This document shows positions 26,515 through 35,784 of a DNA stretch of 64,000 nt, piece after piece; within the stretch, counting starts at the first letter, position 1; every line of letters begins with the position of its first letter. A program made the position numbers and the translations under genes. The notes under the pieces were generated by a model, which was given only the letters and a program-made list of their open reading frames with translations, had not been told where the DNA came from and did no database searches. Where the stretch lies: NCBI RefSeq assembly GCF_041080625.1, contig NZ_CP163518.1, positions 8,921,501-8,985,500 on the forward strand, read 5' to 3'. This DNA comes from Streptomyces sp. CG1. Its GTDB lineage: Bacteria; Actinomycetota; Actinomycetes; Streptomycetales; Streptomycetaceae.

Positions 26515-26583
26515 AGAGCAGACCAGCACAGCAGCAACAACAGAAACAGCAACAGCAACAGAAACAGCAACAAAGGAACGTTC
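26515..26583 (+). repeat. CAG/CAA/AAC low-complexity leader
   Basis: The run of CAGCAACA, CAGAAACAG and CAACAG units is strongly A-rich and C-poor in G for this genome, and leads straight into the ribosome site AAAGGAACG of the next gene. It would make an unstructured, translation-friendly leader. Confidence 0.6.
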
Positions 26584-27030
26584 ATGAGCACTGACACGCT
26601 CCAGAAGTCGTCTCCCTCCTCCTCGATCACCCAGGCCGCCGCCGGCGCACTCATCGCGGCGGTACACACCGCCGCAGCCCGGATCGGCTTCACGGCAGCC
26701 GTCGCCGTCACCGACGCGGGCGGGCATCCGAAGGCGTTCGACCGGGCCGACGACGCCCCCTTCCTCACCGCCGACGTCGCCCTCGACAAGGCATGGACCG
26801 CGGCCTCCTTCCACATCCCCACCCACACGTGGAACGACTACCTGGCCAACGCGCGCGTCGCGCCACTGGCCGGCCACCCGCGTCTGATGGCGGTCGCCGG
26901 CGGCTACCCGATCATCGAGAACGGCCGGTGCGTCGGCGGCCTTGGAATCTCCGGCGGCAGCTACGAGCAGGACCAGCAGGCCGCCGAGGAAGCCCTGGCC
27001 GCCCTCGGGTTCGACGTACCCGCTCACTGA
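26584..27030 (+). CDS. HbpS/GlcG-family (DUF336) protein
   Basis: The 148-residue protein has the family's signature parts: an N-terminal helix region, VAVTDAGGHPKAFDRADDAP, TADVALDKAWTAASFHIPTH, PRLMAVAGGYPIIENGRCVG and GLGISGGSYEQDQQAAEEAL. Members bind heme, corrinoids or small acids; in Streptomyces HbpS is secreted and senses heme. No signal peptide is evident here, so a cytoplasmic role is more likely. It follows the NIPSNAP gene behind an unusual low-complexity leader, and probably belongs to the HxlR-controlled cluster. Confidence 0.85.
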   Translation: MSTDTLQKSSPSSSITQAAAGALIAAVHTAAARIGFTAAVAVTDAGGHPKAFDRADDAPFLTADVALDKAWTAASFHIPTHTWNDYLANARVAPLAGHPRLMAVAGGYPIIENGRCVGGLGISGGSYEQDQQAAEEALAALGFDVPAH

Positions 27031-27222
27031 CCGCCCGCCTGATGCCACCACCTGAATGTCCGGCTCCGCAGGCACTCGCGGGATGTGGATCCGGAACGTC
27101 TCAGGTGGTCCACGGGCGGCGGCCCATGGCGTCACGGACGACCGCGGGGGGCTCGGCGCGGTGAAGTCGCTGCCGGTCGTCACAAGGTCTCTTCGCCGAA
27201 GCCTTGGGAAGCCCGGCTCGCT

Positions 27223-27729
27223 CTACGGTGTCTTCCCGTCGGGGGAGGCCGGCGTGCCGCAGTGCTTGTTGCCGCCCGTCAAGTCGTCTAGGACCAGGGC
27301 AAGGAGCCGCGCGAGCTGCGAGCGCCGGGAGTGGTTCAGCGAGGGGAAGAACTCGTCCTCCACTTCCTGCTGCGCGGCCGACGCGGCGCGCAGCCGCTGC
27401 CGCCCCGTGTCGGTCAGCACGACCAGGTGTCGGTGCCGATCGCGCGGATCACGGGTTCGGGCCAGCAGCCCGTCGGCCTCCAGGGCGTTGAGCAGTGTGA
27501 CGAGCACGCTGGCCGCGCTGTCCGTCTCTGCGGCCAAGGAGGTCTGCGCCAAAGGACCGCGATCGTGAAGCAGCCCGAGAATGTGGAACTGCCGGGGCGT
27601 CAGGCCATGGACGGTGTGCGCGCCCCTCAGCCGGCGCATGGCTTCGTGCCCCAGGAGGGCGAGCACGAGGCCGGGGCTGTTGCGGTGCTCGTCGAGGAGG
27701 GCCGGGCAAGCGCGGACCTGGGCCTGCAC
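27223..27729 (-). CDS. MarR-family transcriptional regulator
   Basis: The 168-residue protein has the MarR winged helix: LTPRQFHILGLLHDRGPLAQ, TSLAAETDSAASVLVTLLNA LEADGLLARTRDPRDRHRHL (split here) and VVLTDTGRQRLRAA. The C-terminal helix LARLLALVLDDL closes the dimer interface. It diverges from the remains of a short-chain dehydrogenase gene, which was probably its regulated partner before decay. Confidence 0.88.
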   Translation of the reverse strand: MQAQVRACPALLDEHRNSPGLVLALLGHEAMRRLRGAHTVHGLTPRQFHILGLLHDRGPLAQTSLAAETDSAASVLVTLLNALEADGLLARTRDPRDRHRHLVVLTDTGRQRLRAASAAQQEVEDEFFPSLNHSRRSQLARLLALVLDDLTGGNKHCGTPASPDGKTP

Positions 27730-27732
27730 GGG

Positions 27733-28487
27733 CCCGCGCCGTCGTCACCGGAGGAGCCCGCGGCATCGCTGCCGCCAGCGTGTGCCGTCTGGCCGCGGCC
27801 GGCGCGCACGCGGACGCCGTAGCCCGCAACCGGACCGCAGTCCCCACCGGCGTGCACCTGGTCACCGCCGACCTGACCACCCCCCGACGGCATCGAAGGG
27901 GCTGCGGTCGCCGCGCTCGACCACCTGGGCGGCATCGACGTGCTCGTCGACAACGCCGGACGCAACAGGCAAGTCACCGACAGTGTCCTCACCGCGACCG
28001 ACGACGACTGGCAGGCGAACCTCGAAACCAACGTGCTGTCCGTCGTCCGCCGTCCGCCTCGACCGCGCGCTCGTGGCGCACATGACCGCCCGGGGCCACG
28101 GCGCCGTCGTGCACGTGTCATCGAACGCCGCCCGCCACCCTCAGCCCAACGGCGCCCCGTACGCGGCCGCCAAGGCCGCTCTCAATGCCTACAGCATGAG
28201 CCTCGCGCTCGCCTGCGGCCCGCACGGCGTGCGGGTCACCGCGCTCATGTCCGGAGTCATCGAGACCGACGTCGTGGGAGCCGGCCTGCGGCGGACGGCC
28301 GAACGCACTGGCCATGACCTGGACACCATCCGCACGGAGTTCACCAGCGCCTTGCCACCCCGCTCGGCCGCCCCGGACAGCCCGAGGAAGCCGCAGAACT
28401 GATCGCCTTCCTCGCCTCCCCGCGTGCCACCAACCTCACCGGCATCGCCATCTCCTCCCCGCCGACGGAGGCATCCTGCCCTGCCGA
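27733..28487 (+). pseudogene. Short-chain dehydrogenase/reductase, frameshifted at several points
   Basis: Three frames combine into one SDR. ARAVVTGGARGIAAASVCRL holds the cofactor-binding glycine motif. ALDHLGGIDVLVDNAGRNRQ holds the NAG strand. HGAVVHVSSNAARHPQPNGA and PYAAAKAALNAYSMSLALA hold the catalytic Ser and YxxxK. The end AFLASPRATNLTGIAIS and PADGGILPC is split again near 28455. At least three frame changes and a missing start make it non-functional. It is divergent from the MarR gene. Confidence 0.75.
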
Positions 28488-28679
28488 CCCTGCTTCGTGT
28501 GGGAGCGATGCGTGAGCGGACAGTCCGGCACGAGGCACCAGCAGTGGGATCGGGCACGCAGCCGCGGCGCGCTGACCAGGTGGAACGGCTCCGGCAGGGA
28601 ATGTCTGGACCGGTGAACCTTCCGCGCCGGGCCCGCGTCTTCCTGCGCGACCGCCACCAGACGCCCAGGAGAACAGACC

Positions 28680-28967
28680 GTGGCCGACAAGGACGTTGAG
28701 CAGACCGACGAGCGGGGTTACGTCCCGGGGCCCTGGTGGGCGGACCTCGGGACGTGGGGGGCTGTCGCACTGATCGTCTTCGGGGGCATCGCCGCAGTGT
28801 GGGTCTTTTTCCGGCTGCCCGGCACCCCGGAGGAGCCGGCGTCCGGCTACTACGGGGCCGCTAAGGTCATCGCCATCGGCTTGGTGACTGTGGGATGCAC
28901 CTTGCTGGGCCGCCGTCGCACCCGGGCCGCAGCCATCGAGGAGACGAACGAGCGGGAACGCGCCTGA
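28680..28967 (+). CDS. Small two-helix membrane protein
   Basis: The GTG start at 28680 follows CAGGAGA. The 95-residue product has an acidic N-terminus, two membrane segments (WGAVALIVFGGIAAVWVFFR and AAKVIAIGLVTVGCTLLG) and an Arg-rich then acidic C-terminus. No family is recognised. Flanking DNA is decayed on both sides. Confidence 0.65.
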   Translation: MADKDVEQTDERGYVPGPWWADLGTWGAVALIVFGGIAAVWVFFRLPGTPEEPASGYYGAAKVIAIGLVTVGCTLLGRRRTRAAAIEETNERERA

Positions 28968-29333
28968 CGCCACCGGCCGGTGCGCAACGTCCGACGGCGG
29001 CGACTTCCTGAATCCCGCAAAACCTCGCAAGGTACTGGCCGAACTCGCAGAATCCGCCAGCAAATCGGAGGTCCTGGCACGTACGGGCAACGGCTGTCGA
29101 GAGAGCTCTCACCTCCTCACTTGCCCTGTGCTCTGCACCACGACGGCCGAGGAACCCGCGTGATCTCCATTTGTGTTGAGAAACTCCAGCCATGGGATCT
29201 TGGGGAACTTCGGGGTCGGCGCTGTTGTCTCTCGATTGTGTTGCGCTCGGCGCGTGCGGGTAATGGCCCTTTACCGAGGCGTGATCAACAGCAGGCCGGC
29301 GCCGCCGCAGCGGGCGTGGCGTTGCCACCACCT
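28968..29333. other. Stretch without a recognisable gene
   Basis: I find no frame with convincing motifs or start signals. A plus-strand scrap near 29015 reads KVLAELAESASKSEVLARTG and is unassigned. Confidence 0.3.
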
Positions 29334-29530
29334 TCACGGCGAGGTTCTCGCCGAATGTCGTCCAGCGCGGGCCCGTTCGGCCCACGCACCAGGAACGGTG
29401 GTCGCGATACCGGCCGCGAAACAGCATGCGGCGATCAGCGTCACGATCCGGAGTCCTCCGTCTGCCAGGACGAACGGCACGAAGATCGCTCCGGTGAAGG
29501 CACCGACCTTCGTAATCCCGTCGGGATTCG
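29334..29530 (-). pseudogene. C-terminal scrap of an MFS transporter
   Basis: The leftward frame includes ITKVGAFTGAIFVPFVLADG and LRIVTLIAACCFAAGIATTV, which resemble the last two helices of a sugar-type MFS transporter (the 'GKxGAxxG' turn is characteristic). It then runs into low-quality sequence. No upstream helices are present. From 29531 to 30034 I see no gene. Confidence 0.4.
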
Positions 29531-30116
29531 ACCCGGACCTGTACCCGTACCTGCTGGAGCGTGAACCGGGGCCCCGGATCGCCCAGGCCGCAGTTCGTTT
29601 CAGTGAGCGGGCGGTTCGAGGCCGGTTGGCAGCGGCGAAAGATGCCGCGGGAATCGGGCGTCGTCTGGCCGGGGCCACGTGGAACTGGTGGAACTGTTCG
29701 TGTGTCGGCACCAGTGCGGGAGGCAGGGGGCGTGCCCATCGCCTCACGCCACCTCAAGTGGCGTTGACCGAGCTCGGCGGGCATGCAGGGACAGTAGGCG
29801 AGCGCCAGGTCCGCTGTCGGGGTCCGGCGAGCTGATTCCTTCGTGGCATCGGTCTCCGGCCCATGTCAAGATCTCCACGAAACGACCTGGGCGCGCCCGC
29901 GGCGCCGCTCCCAGGGGCGCGCCGCCGCGGGCGTGGCAGGAAGGGCGGTCCGGACCGCCGGCCGGCATCATCGACGGCCGCGCGGAGGTCGCTCCGGTAA
30001 CTGTTGAGAGGCCTCGCCTGGTCGTCCGGCTAGGCAGTGTCCGGGCGATCTTGTAGTGGAGTCGTGGGGGGAGCCGGTGTGCTGGTCAGGTGGGATGGCT
30101 GGGAGAGTGATTGCTT

Positions 30117-30647
30117 GTGACGAATTCTGATCTTGCTCGCCGTATCCATGCCACCTCTCATCTGACCGGCCAGTTCACGCTCCGGTCGGGACGGACTGCC
30201 ACGGAGTACTTCGACAAGTACCGGTTCGAGGCGGATCCCGTCCTGCTGGATGAGATCGCCCGGCGGATGGCCCCTTTGGTGCCGTCCGGCACCCAGGTGC
30301 TGGCCGGCTTGGAGATGGGCGGCATCCCGGTAGTGACCGCGCTCGGCCGACACACGGGCCTTCCTTGCGCGTTCGTGCGCAAGCAGGCCAAGCCGTATGG
30401 CACGTGCCGTCTGGCCGAGGGTGCGGAGGTTGCGGGCCGGAAGGTGCTGGTCATCGAGGACGTCGTCACCAGTGGTGGGCAGATCGTGCTGTCGACCGCG
30501 GATTTGCGGAACCTGGGCGCGCAGGTGGATGAGGCGCTGTGCGTGATCGACCGGGAGCAAGGCGGTGCCGAGGCTCTCAAGGCAGAAGGGATCAGTCTGT
30601 TGTCATTGCTGTCGGCCGAAGACCTGCGGGCTGCAGCCGCGTCCTGA
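30117..30647 (+). CDS. pyrE: Orotate phosphoribosyltransferase
   Basis: The GTG at 30117 gives 176 residues. The type I phosphoribosyltransferase motif is VLVIEDVVTSGGQIV (about residues 110-124), and FVRKQAKPYGTCRLAEG matches the OPRTase lysine-containing catalytic loop (K89, K92). An N-terminal GQFTLRSGRTATEYFDKYRF fits the OMP-binding SGxxSxxYFD motif. The enzyme joins orotate and PRPP to make OMP in pyrimidine synthesis. The sequence differs clearly from the housekeeping PyrE I recall from Streptomyces, so it is probably an accessory copy. No other pyr gene is nearby, and the gene sits between IS5-type ends. Confidence 0.85.
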   Translation: MTNSDLARRIHATSHLTGQFTLRSGRTATEYFDKYRFEADPVLLDEIARRMAPLVPSGTQVLAGLEMGGIPVVTALGRHTGLPCAFVRKQAKPYGTCRLAEGAEVAGRKVLVIEDVVTSGGQIVLSTADLRNLGAQVDEALCVIDREQGGAEALKAEGISLLSLLSAEDLRAAAAS

Positions 30648-30691
30648 CGCCAGGCCGTGTCCGGCCACCGACCTGGGGCGTTGTCCGGAGC

Positions 30692-31628
30692 ATGGCGGGG
30701 CGGGGAGATCTTACGGACGGGCAGTGGGCGCAGCTGGAGCCGCTGCTGCCGGTGAGCAACAACCGGTGCGGGCGGTGGCGGGACCACCGTCAGGTGGTCA
30801 ACGGGATACTGCACCGGGTGCGGACCGGGGTGCCGTGGCGGGACCTGCCGGAACGGTTCGGCCCGTGGAAGACCGTGTATGAACGCCATCGGCTCTGGTC
30901 GGCCGACGGACCTGGGAGCGGCTGTTCCAGCAGGTCCAGGGCGCCGCCGACGCGGACGGCGCGATCGACTGGGACATCTCGGTGGACTCCACCGTGATAC
31001 GAGCCCACCAGCACGCTGCCGGGGCCCGTAGAACCCCGCCGCCGGCGCCGAGTTGTTCAAAGGGGGTCGCCGCGGTGGAACACCTCAGCGAGAGGCCCTG
31101 GTTGAGGTTGCTCGGCCATGTGGTGGCGGTGGTGCGGCAGGCGAGGGCCTGAGGCGCTCCCGCGGCGGGTTCACCACCAAAGTCCACCTGAGCGCCGATG
31201 GTCGCTGCCGCCCGCTGTCTCTCACTGTCACCCCCGGGCAGCGGGCGGACTGCACCCAGTTCGAGCCAGTCATGGACAAGATCCGTGTACCCCGGGTCGG
31301 GCTGGGCCGCCCGCGCCGGCGTCCGGGCAGCCTCAGCGCGGATAAGGCGTACAGCAACCGCACCATTCGTACTTATCTGCGAAGGCGCGGCATCCGCCAC
31401 GTCATCCCGGAGAAGAAGGACCACAAAGCCGCCCGCCTGCGCAGGGGTTCACACGGTGGCAGGCCACCGGGCTTCGACAAAGAACGCTACAAAAGACGCA
31501 ACACGGTCGAACGCGCCATCAACAAACTCAGGGCACACAGAGCCGTCGCGACGCGCTATGAAAAACGCGCATACATCTTCCTCGGCACCGTCACCGTCGC
31601 AGCCCTGGTCATCTGGCTCCGTTCATGA
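30692..31628 (+). pseudogene. IS5-family transposase with frameshifts
   Basis: The first frame starts MAGRGDLTDGQWAQLEPLLP and runs to YERHRLWSADG, where the frame changes near 30908. WDISVDSTVIRAHQHAAGAR follows with the first catalytic Asp. Then a second change near 31030 leads to RSRGGFTTKVHLSADGRCRP, LSADKAYSNRTIRTYLRRRG (second Asp) and RRNTVERAINKLRAHRAVAT (Glu). One shift may be the programmed frameshift common in IS5 subgroups, but two make inactivity likely. The stop overlaps the right inverted repeat. Confidence 0.75.
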
Positions 31629-31639
31629 TCGTCCGGACA

Positions 31640-31962
31640 GGATCTAGGGCCAGGGCGCCGTCGGCACTGGACACGACGGCGTCCCCGGGCAGTGCGGCGT
31701 ACGCTCCGCTGCGGTGGTCCGCGACGATCCCGGTGTCGGTCGCCGCGATCGAGAGCCGGCCGTCCGGCACAAGAACCCGGTCGTCCGCGGCCCCCGCGAG
31801 GGTGCCTTCGCCGCCCGCCGCGAGCCGTAGCAGCGAGAACGAGTCGCCCTGGGAGGAGGAGTTCAGCAGTTCCTTCCTCCAGACCCCCGGCATCTGCTCG
31901 CCGCCGCCGTGGTTCGCCGCAACCCACCCGACAGCGCTGAAAGTTGATGTATGGCTGGGCAT
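31640..31962 (-). pseudogene. Cupin-like gene truncated by the IS5-type element
   Basis: The ATG at 31962 has an excellent ribosome site (GGAGG seven bases upstream). The protein starts MPSHTSTFSAVGWVAANHGG, then WRKELLNSSSQGDSFSLLRL and RLSIAATDTGIVADHRSGAY AALPGD, matching the ChrR-type anti-sigma cupin pattern. The native C-terminus is lost: the last codons and stop come from the element's inverted repeat. Cupins of this type often bind zinc or small aromatics. It was a functional gene before the insertion. Confidence 0.6.
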
Positions 31963-32360
31963 TCTTCGCCTCCATTGGGCCGCTTCCCGCCGTAGAGCGT
32001 CTGTGCGGGATACGCCACCGATCCGGTGACGTCCGCGCGCGCCGGCCGGTCTGTGGTGCCAGGTACCGAGCGGGCTTGCTGCCATGGTGCCGATTCATTG
32101 AAGGGCGCCAACGGCGCTTGCTGGAAGGGGCATTCACGAGTCGTCGTGGTGGACACCGAGAATTCCCCTTCGATCCCCGTCGCGATGAACGTGACCTGCG
32201 GGCCGGCGGTCGAGCTGGTCGGACACCGGCCGATAGGGGGCGACGACAGCCTTTGGCCGGTGGCGGTTCTGGAGCTCAGTGATTTTTGGCTTGCTCCTGG
32301 CCGCCCCGGGCCGTGATGCCGGCATGAAGCGCTCGGCGGCGACATCGCCCGGCTGCGGAT
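31963..32360. other. Intergenic stretch, no gene recognised
   Basis: Frames here lack conserved motifs or start signals. The region holds the promoter of the truncated cupin gene (leftward) and the 3' flank of the NmrA-like gene. Confidence 0.3.
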
Positions 32361-33245
32361 TCAGGCCGCCACGGCCGGCTTGAGGACCTCCTCGCACCAC
32401 ATCCGGAAGGTCGTCGGGGTCGTCGATTCCACGGTGCGTGGCTCGGCGTTGTCGAGCCCCTTGTTCTTGGCCTCGAACATGTCGGCCATGCCTTGCGCCA
32501 TCCCGTCGGTCATCCCGAATCCGGTCATGCGTGCCTTGAACGCCGCGCCCGGCGTCTGCCGGTAGCCGATTTCGGTGCCGAGCACCTCGGAGATGATCCG
32601 CGCCATCTCGATGGGCGACAGATCCTCCGGCCCCAGGCAGGCTACCTGGCCCGACCCATGCCACGAGTCGTCGACCAGCAGCCGCGCGGCGGTGGCCGCG
32701 ATGTCGCGGGTGGCGACGCTGGGGACCTTCAGGTCGGGGTCGGCCATCAGGAAGAACATGCCCTGTTCCTTGATCGCGTCGACCTGGTGGAGCAGGTTGT
32801 GCATGAAGGAAGGACAGGCCACCGCGCGGAAGGCGGCTCCCGAGGCGGCGATCAGGTCGCACATCGCCAGGGACGAGGTCACCAGGCCCGCGTGCTCGGC
32901 CAGTTCCGTCCCCCGGCCGAGTGCGGTGATGGCCACGACGCGCCGCACGCCGTGGTGCGTGAATGCCTCGCAGGCGGGACGCGTGAAGTCGACGTACGCG
33001 GCCTCGGTGCTCGGCGCTGTGGGGTCGTCCGGCGCGAGCCAGAACACGGCCTCGGCGCCGTCGCACGCCCGGCCGATGACGGCCGGGTCGCCGTGCGAGC
33101 CCTTGACGACCTCGGCCTGCTCACGGACCTCGTCCGCGAGCCGCGACGGGTCGCGGACGACGAGGCGCAGCGACTCCCCGCGGTCCAGGAGGTCGTCGAC
33201 GAGCAGACGGCCGATGGTGCTGGTGGGTGCGGTGACAACCAACAT
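32361..33245 (-). CDS. NmrA-like NAD(P)-binding protein
   Basis: The ATG at 33245 gives 294 residues. The N-terminus MLVVTAPTSTIGRLLVDDLL holds a degenerate glycine motif of an atypical SDR; RLVVRDPSRL follows the second strand. VFWLAPDDPTAPSTEAAYVD and VRRVVAITALGRG complete the Rossmann half, and SFMHNLLHQVDAIKEQGMFF lies in the substrate part. There is no YxxxK, as expected for NmrA/HSCARG-type redox sensors or reductases. The ribosome site AAAGG lies upstream. It is followed in transcription order by no gene, and preceded by the propeller gene at 33385. Confidence 0.85.
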   Translation of the reverse strand: MLVVTAPTSTIGRLLVDDLLDRGESLRLVVRDPSRLADEVREQAEVVKGSHGDPAVIGRACDGAEAVFWLAPDDPTAPSTEAAYVDFTRPACEAFTHHGVRRVVAITALGRGTELAEHAGLVTSSLAMCDLIAASGAAFRAVACPSFMHNLLHQVDAIKEQGMFFLMADPDLKVPSVATRDIAATAARLLVDDSWHGSGQVACLGPEDLSPIEMARIISEVLGTEIGYRQTPGAAFKARMTGFGMTDGMAQGMADMFEAKNKGLDNAEPRTVESTTPTTFRMWCEEVLKPAVAA

Positions 33246-33384
33246 GGCTGTGCCTTTCAGGTCTTGAGTGTTGGCGGGTGGCGAAGGCCGGCGACTCAGG
33301 CCGGCGCGTGGCGGCCCGGCGGAAAGTGCTCCCGTTGAGGACGTTGAGGACGTTGACGGCATTGAGGGCTCGCGTGCATGGAGG

Positions 33385-34434
33385 TCAGGCCGGGCGTGGG
33401 ATGTAGGCCAGGCCGTGGGCGCCGGACTCGCCGAGCTCGGCGCCGGCCAGGCGGGGCAGCGGCCGCAGCGTCTCCAGGTCGACGATGTCGACGGTGGACG
33501 AGGCGTAGCAGGCCACGTAGGCGATCCGGCCGTCGGGAGACGAGGTGATGGTGAGCGGGCAGAGTCCCACCTCGATCCGGCCCAGCTGCTTGCGGGTGTC
33601 GGCGGCGAACACCGTGAGGTGGCCCGGCGCCATGCCATGTGCACCGGTCAACAGATCGGGCTCCGTGCGTACTTCGCCCGCGAGCAGCTTGCCCGTCGAG
33701 GTCAGGTGGACCGGCATGACGCGGTGGTCCGTGGGCAGGGTGTCGACGACGGACGCCGTCCGGGTCTCAACGACCCTGATTCCAGGGGCCGTTCCTCCAT
33801 CCTTGGTGAAGGAGCCGCTATAGGGCGAGGCGACGAAGGCGTGTGTCCCGTCGGCGGAGACGGCGAGTCCCTCGCTGCCTGGCACCTCGACCTTCGCGGT
33901 GAGGGTTTCCTGTTCGAGGTCGACGACCGAGACGAACGGCGCCTCCTTGTTGGCGACGCAACCCGTCCTGCCCGCCGCGTCGATGGCGATCCAGTGCGAA
34001 CCGGGCGCGCCGGTGTCGATCCTGCCCACGGGCCGACGGGTCTGGGTGTCGACCACCACCACGCCGCCGGGCCGGTCCGCCGAGCCCTCCACAGTGACAT
34101 AGAGGCGACCGTGCGCCGCATCCAGCGCGATCCCGTGCGGCGCGTGTTCCGGGGCGAGGTCGACGACCTCGACCACGCAGCGGGTATCGGGGTCGATGAC
34201 GGTCAGCTCGGTGCGCCGGCCGCTGTTCGCGTGGTAGAAGCCGGAGTGGTACGTCATGGTGCACCACAGCAGCCGCTGTGTGGGGTCGAAGCACAACTCG
34301 TGCGGCTCGGCGAGGGTTTCGACAGATCCCAGATGCTGGCCGGAGGTGGCGTCGAAGAAAGAGACAGAGGGCCCACTCTGGCTGACCACGGCTAGCACGT
34401 CGCCTTCTCGACCGGCGCGCGGGGACTGTTCCAT
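33385..34434 (-). CDS. YncE-like seven-bladed beta-propeller protein
   Basis: The 349-residue protein shows recurrent propeller strands: PSVSFFDATSGQHLGSVETL, ELTVIDPDTRCVVEVVDLAP, GVVVVDTQTRRPVGRIDTGA, VSVVDLEQETLTAKVEVPGS and STVDIVDLETLRPLPRLAGA. These are YVTN-type repeats about 45 residues apart. No signal peptide is seen, so a cytoplasmic location is likely. It is divergent from the LysR gene and lies just upstream of the NmrA-like gene on the same strand, 139 bases apart. All three may form one regulated locus. Confidence 0.85.
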   Translation of the reverse strand: MEQSPRAGREGDVLAVVSQSGPSVSFFDATSGQHLGSVETLAEPHELCFDPTQRLLWCTMTYHSGFYHANSGRRTELTVIDPDTRCVVEVVDLAPEHAPHGIALDAAHGRLYVTVEGSADRPGGVVVVDTQTRRPVGRIDTGAPGSHWIAIDAAGRTGCVANKEAPFVSVVDLEQETLTAKVEVPGSEGLAVSADGTHAFVASPYSGSFTKDGGTAPGIRVVETRTASVVDTLPTDHRVMPVHLTSTGKLLAGEVRTEPDLLTGAHGMAPGHLTVFAADTRKQLGRIEVGLCPLTITSSPDGRIAYVACYASSTVDIVDLETLRPLPRLAGAELGESGAHGLAYIPRPA

Positions 34435-34577
34435 GGCTGATTCCTTCCACAGGTGGATGGGTGATCCGGCGTTCTCGCGGGCATCTCCACTCTCCGCACG
34501 CGAGGGTTCGGCAGCAATGCAAGAATCGGCACCCCATCATTGCCTCAGATGCAAAAATGCAGATCAGGGAGGGCACC

Positions 34578-35507
34578 GTGGATCTCAACCTGCTGCGCGT
34601 CCTGGACGCCCTGCTCCAGGAGAACAGCGTGACCCGCGCCGCCGAGCGTCTCGGCACGTCGCCCGCGGCGGTCAGCCGTACCCTGGCCCGGCTCCGTCGT
34701 GCCGTGGGCGACCCGCTCCTGGTCCGCGCGGGCCAGGGCATGGTCCCCACCCCAAGAGCGCTCGAACTCAGGGAAGAGGTGAGCGCGTTGCTGCGCGGCT
34801 GCGACAACGTCCTGCGGCCGGGGGCCGGTTTCGATCCTGTACATCTCCGGCGTACCTTCACCGTGCAGGCAACCGACCTGCTCCTGGCGGGCGTCGCCGG
34901 GCCCCTGACCGACCGGATCCGGGCGGAGGCCCCACACGTGGACGTGGTCTTCCTGCCCGAAGCGCTGGAGGGCGGCCCCGCGCTGCGACAGGGCTCCGTC
35001 GACGTCGAACTGGGCGTCCTCGCACACCTGGACCCGGAGATCCGAACCCAGCACCTCACCCACATGACGCTGGTCGGCATCGCCCGCAGCGGTCACCCCC
35101 TCTTCGACAGGCGGATCGACGCCCGCCGCTTGGCCATGGCCGACCACATCGGCATCTCCCGGCACGGCAAGCGCCTGGGACCGATCGACAGCGCGCTCGC
35201 CGAGCTCGGGCTGCGGCGCCGGATCGCGGTCGTCGTACCCAGCCATACCAGCGCGATGATGCTCGCCCGGGACACCGACCTGATCGCGCTCACCCTGGCC
35301 GACTGGCTCCCCGAGACCACCGCCGCACTGGGACTGCGTACGTTCCCCATCCCCGTCGACCTGAGACCCGTTGACATCGGGATGGCCTGGCACCCCCGCA
35401 ACTCGGCTGATCCCGGGCATCGTTGGTTCCGCGATCACGTGGCTGCCGCGGTCCTCGCCCCGTCGGGGTCGAAGGACGACACGTCTCGGGGGAGCACGGC
35501 TTCGTAG
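34578..35507 (+). CDS. LysR-family transcriptional regulator
   Basis: The GTG at 34578 follows AGGGAGG and gives 309 residues, the normal family length. The helix-turn-helix is DLNLLRVLDALLQENSVTRA, AERLGTSPAAVSRTLARLRR and AVGDPLLVRAGQGMVPTPRA. The effector domain follows from about residue 90 to the end. It diverges from the propeller gene with a 143-base spacer, the classical place for a LysR operator, so the YncE-like and NmrA-like genes are its probable targets. Confidence 0.9.
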   Translation: MDLNLLRVLDALLQENSVTRAAERLGTSPAAVSRTLARLRRAVGDPLLVRAGQGMVPTPRALELREEVSALLRGCDNVLRPGAGFDPVHLRRTFTVQATDLLLAGVAGPLTDRIRAEAPHVDVVFLPEALEGGPALRQGSVDVELGVLAHLDPEIRTQHLTHMTLVGIARSGHPLFDRRIDARRLAMADHIGISRHGKRLGPIDSALAELGLRRRIAVVVPSHTSAMMLARDTDLIALTLADWLPETTAALGLRTFPIPVDLRPVDIGMAWHPRNSADPGHRWFRDHVAAAVLAPSGSKDDTSRGSTAS

Positions 35508-35784
35508 AGGCGAATCCGCAGGTACGCCACCAAAAGATGGGAGGCGGCGCGCCAGCGCCCTGCCGTGGCGAGGAAACCGGTTGGAAGCCCGTGCGGCGGT
35601 GGTGAACGTCCCGATGGTGATGACCCTCACGCCGTTCGACGGCGAGGCCTGGGCCCGGGCCGGGGAGAAGTTCCCGACGTCAGCATCGCCGTGCCGGCGG
35701 TGCCGGGGGCGTGGGCGGATCCAGCCCTCGGCACCGCCGTGCTGACCGAACACGTCGCCCTCAACATCGGTAGGACGACTGCCC
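35508..35784 (+). other. Scrap with a split coding segment
   Basis: Codons near 35600-35770 read NVPMVMTLTPFDGEAWARAG EKFP and continue, after a one-base shift, as DVSIAVPAVPGAWADPALGT. This looks like a gene remnant of unknown family with a frameshift near 35680. Confidence 0.3.

Larger units (their letters stand above)
30034..31645 (+). mobile_element. Possible IS5-type element carrying an orotate phosphoribosyltransferase gene
   Basis: The right end at 31618-31643, read inwards, is GATCCTGTCCGGACGATCAT followed by GAACGGAG. The best left match in the region is at 30034, GGCAGTGTCCGGGCGATCTT followed by GTAGTGGAG, sharing TGTCCGG, CGATC and GGAG in register. Between these ends lie pyrE (30117-30647) and a frameshifted IS5 transposase. 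A weaker left-end candidate, TGTCCGG at 30658, lies just before the transposase and would exclude pyrE. Either limit is possible. Confidence 0.45.

Noticed and set aside
28867..29784. A 305-codon minus-strand frame
   Set aside because: Composition is Arg-rich shadow-like with no motif; the MFS-like scrap in a different frame explains part of the region.
30653..30690. TGTCCGG just before the IS5 transposase as the left end of the element
   Set aside because: Only seven bases match the right end, compared with a longer in-register match at 30034. Not excluded, only less supported.
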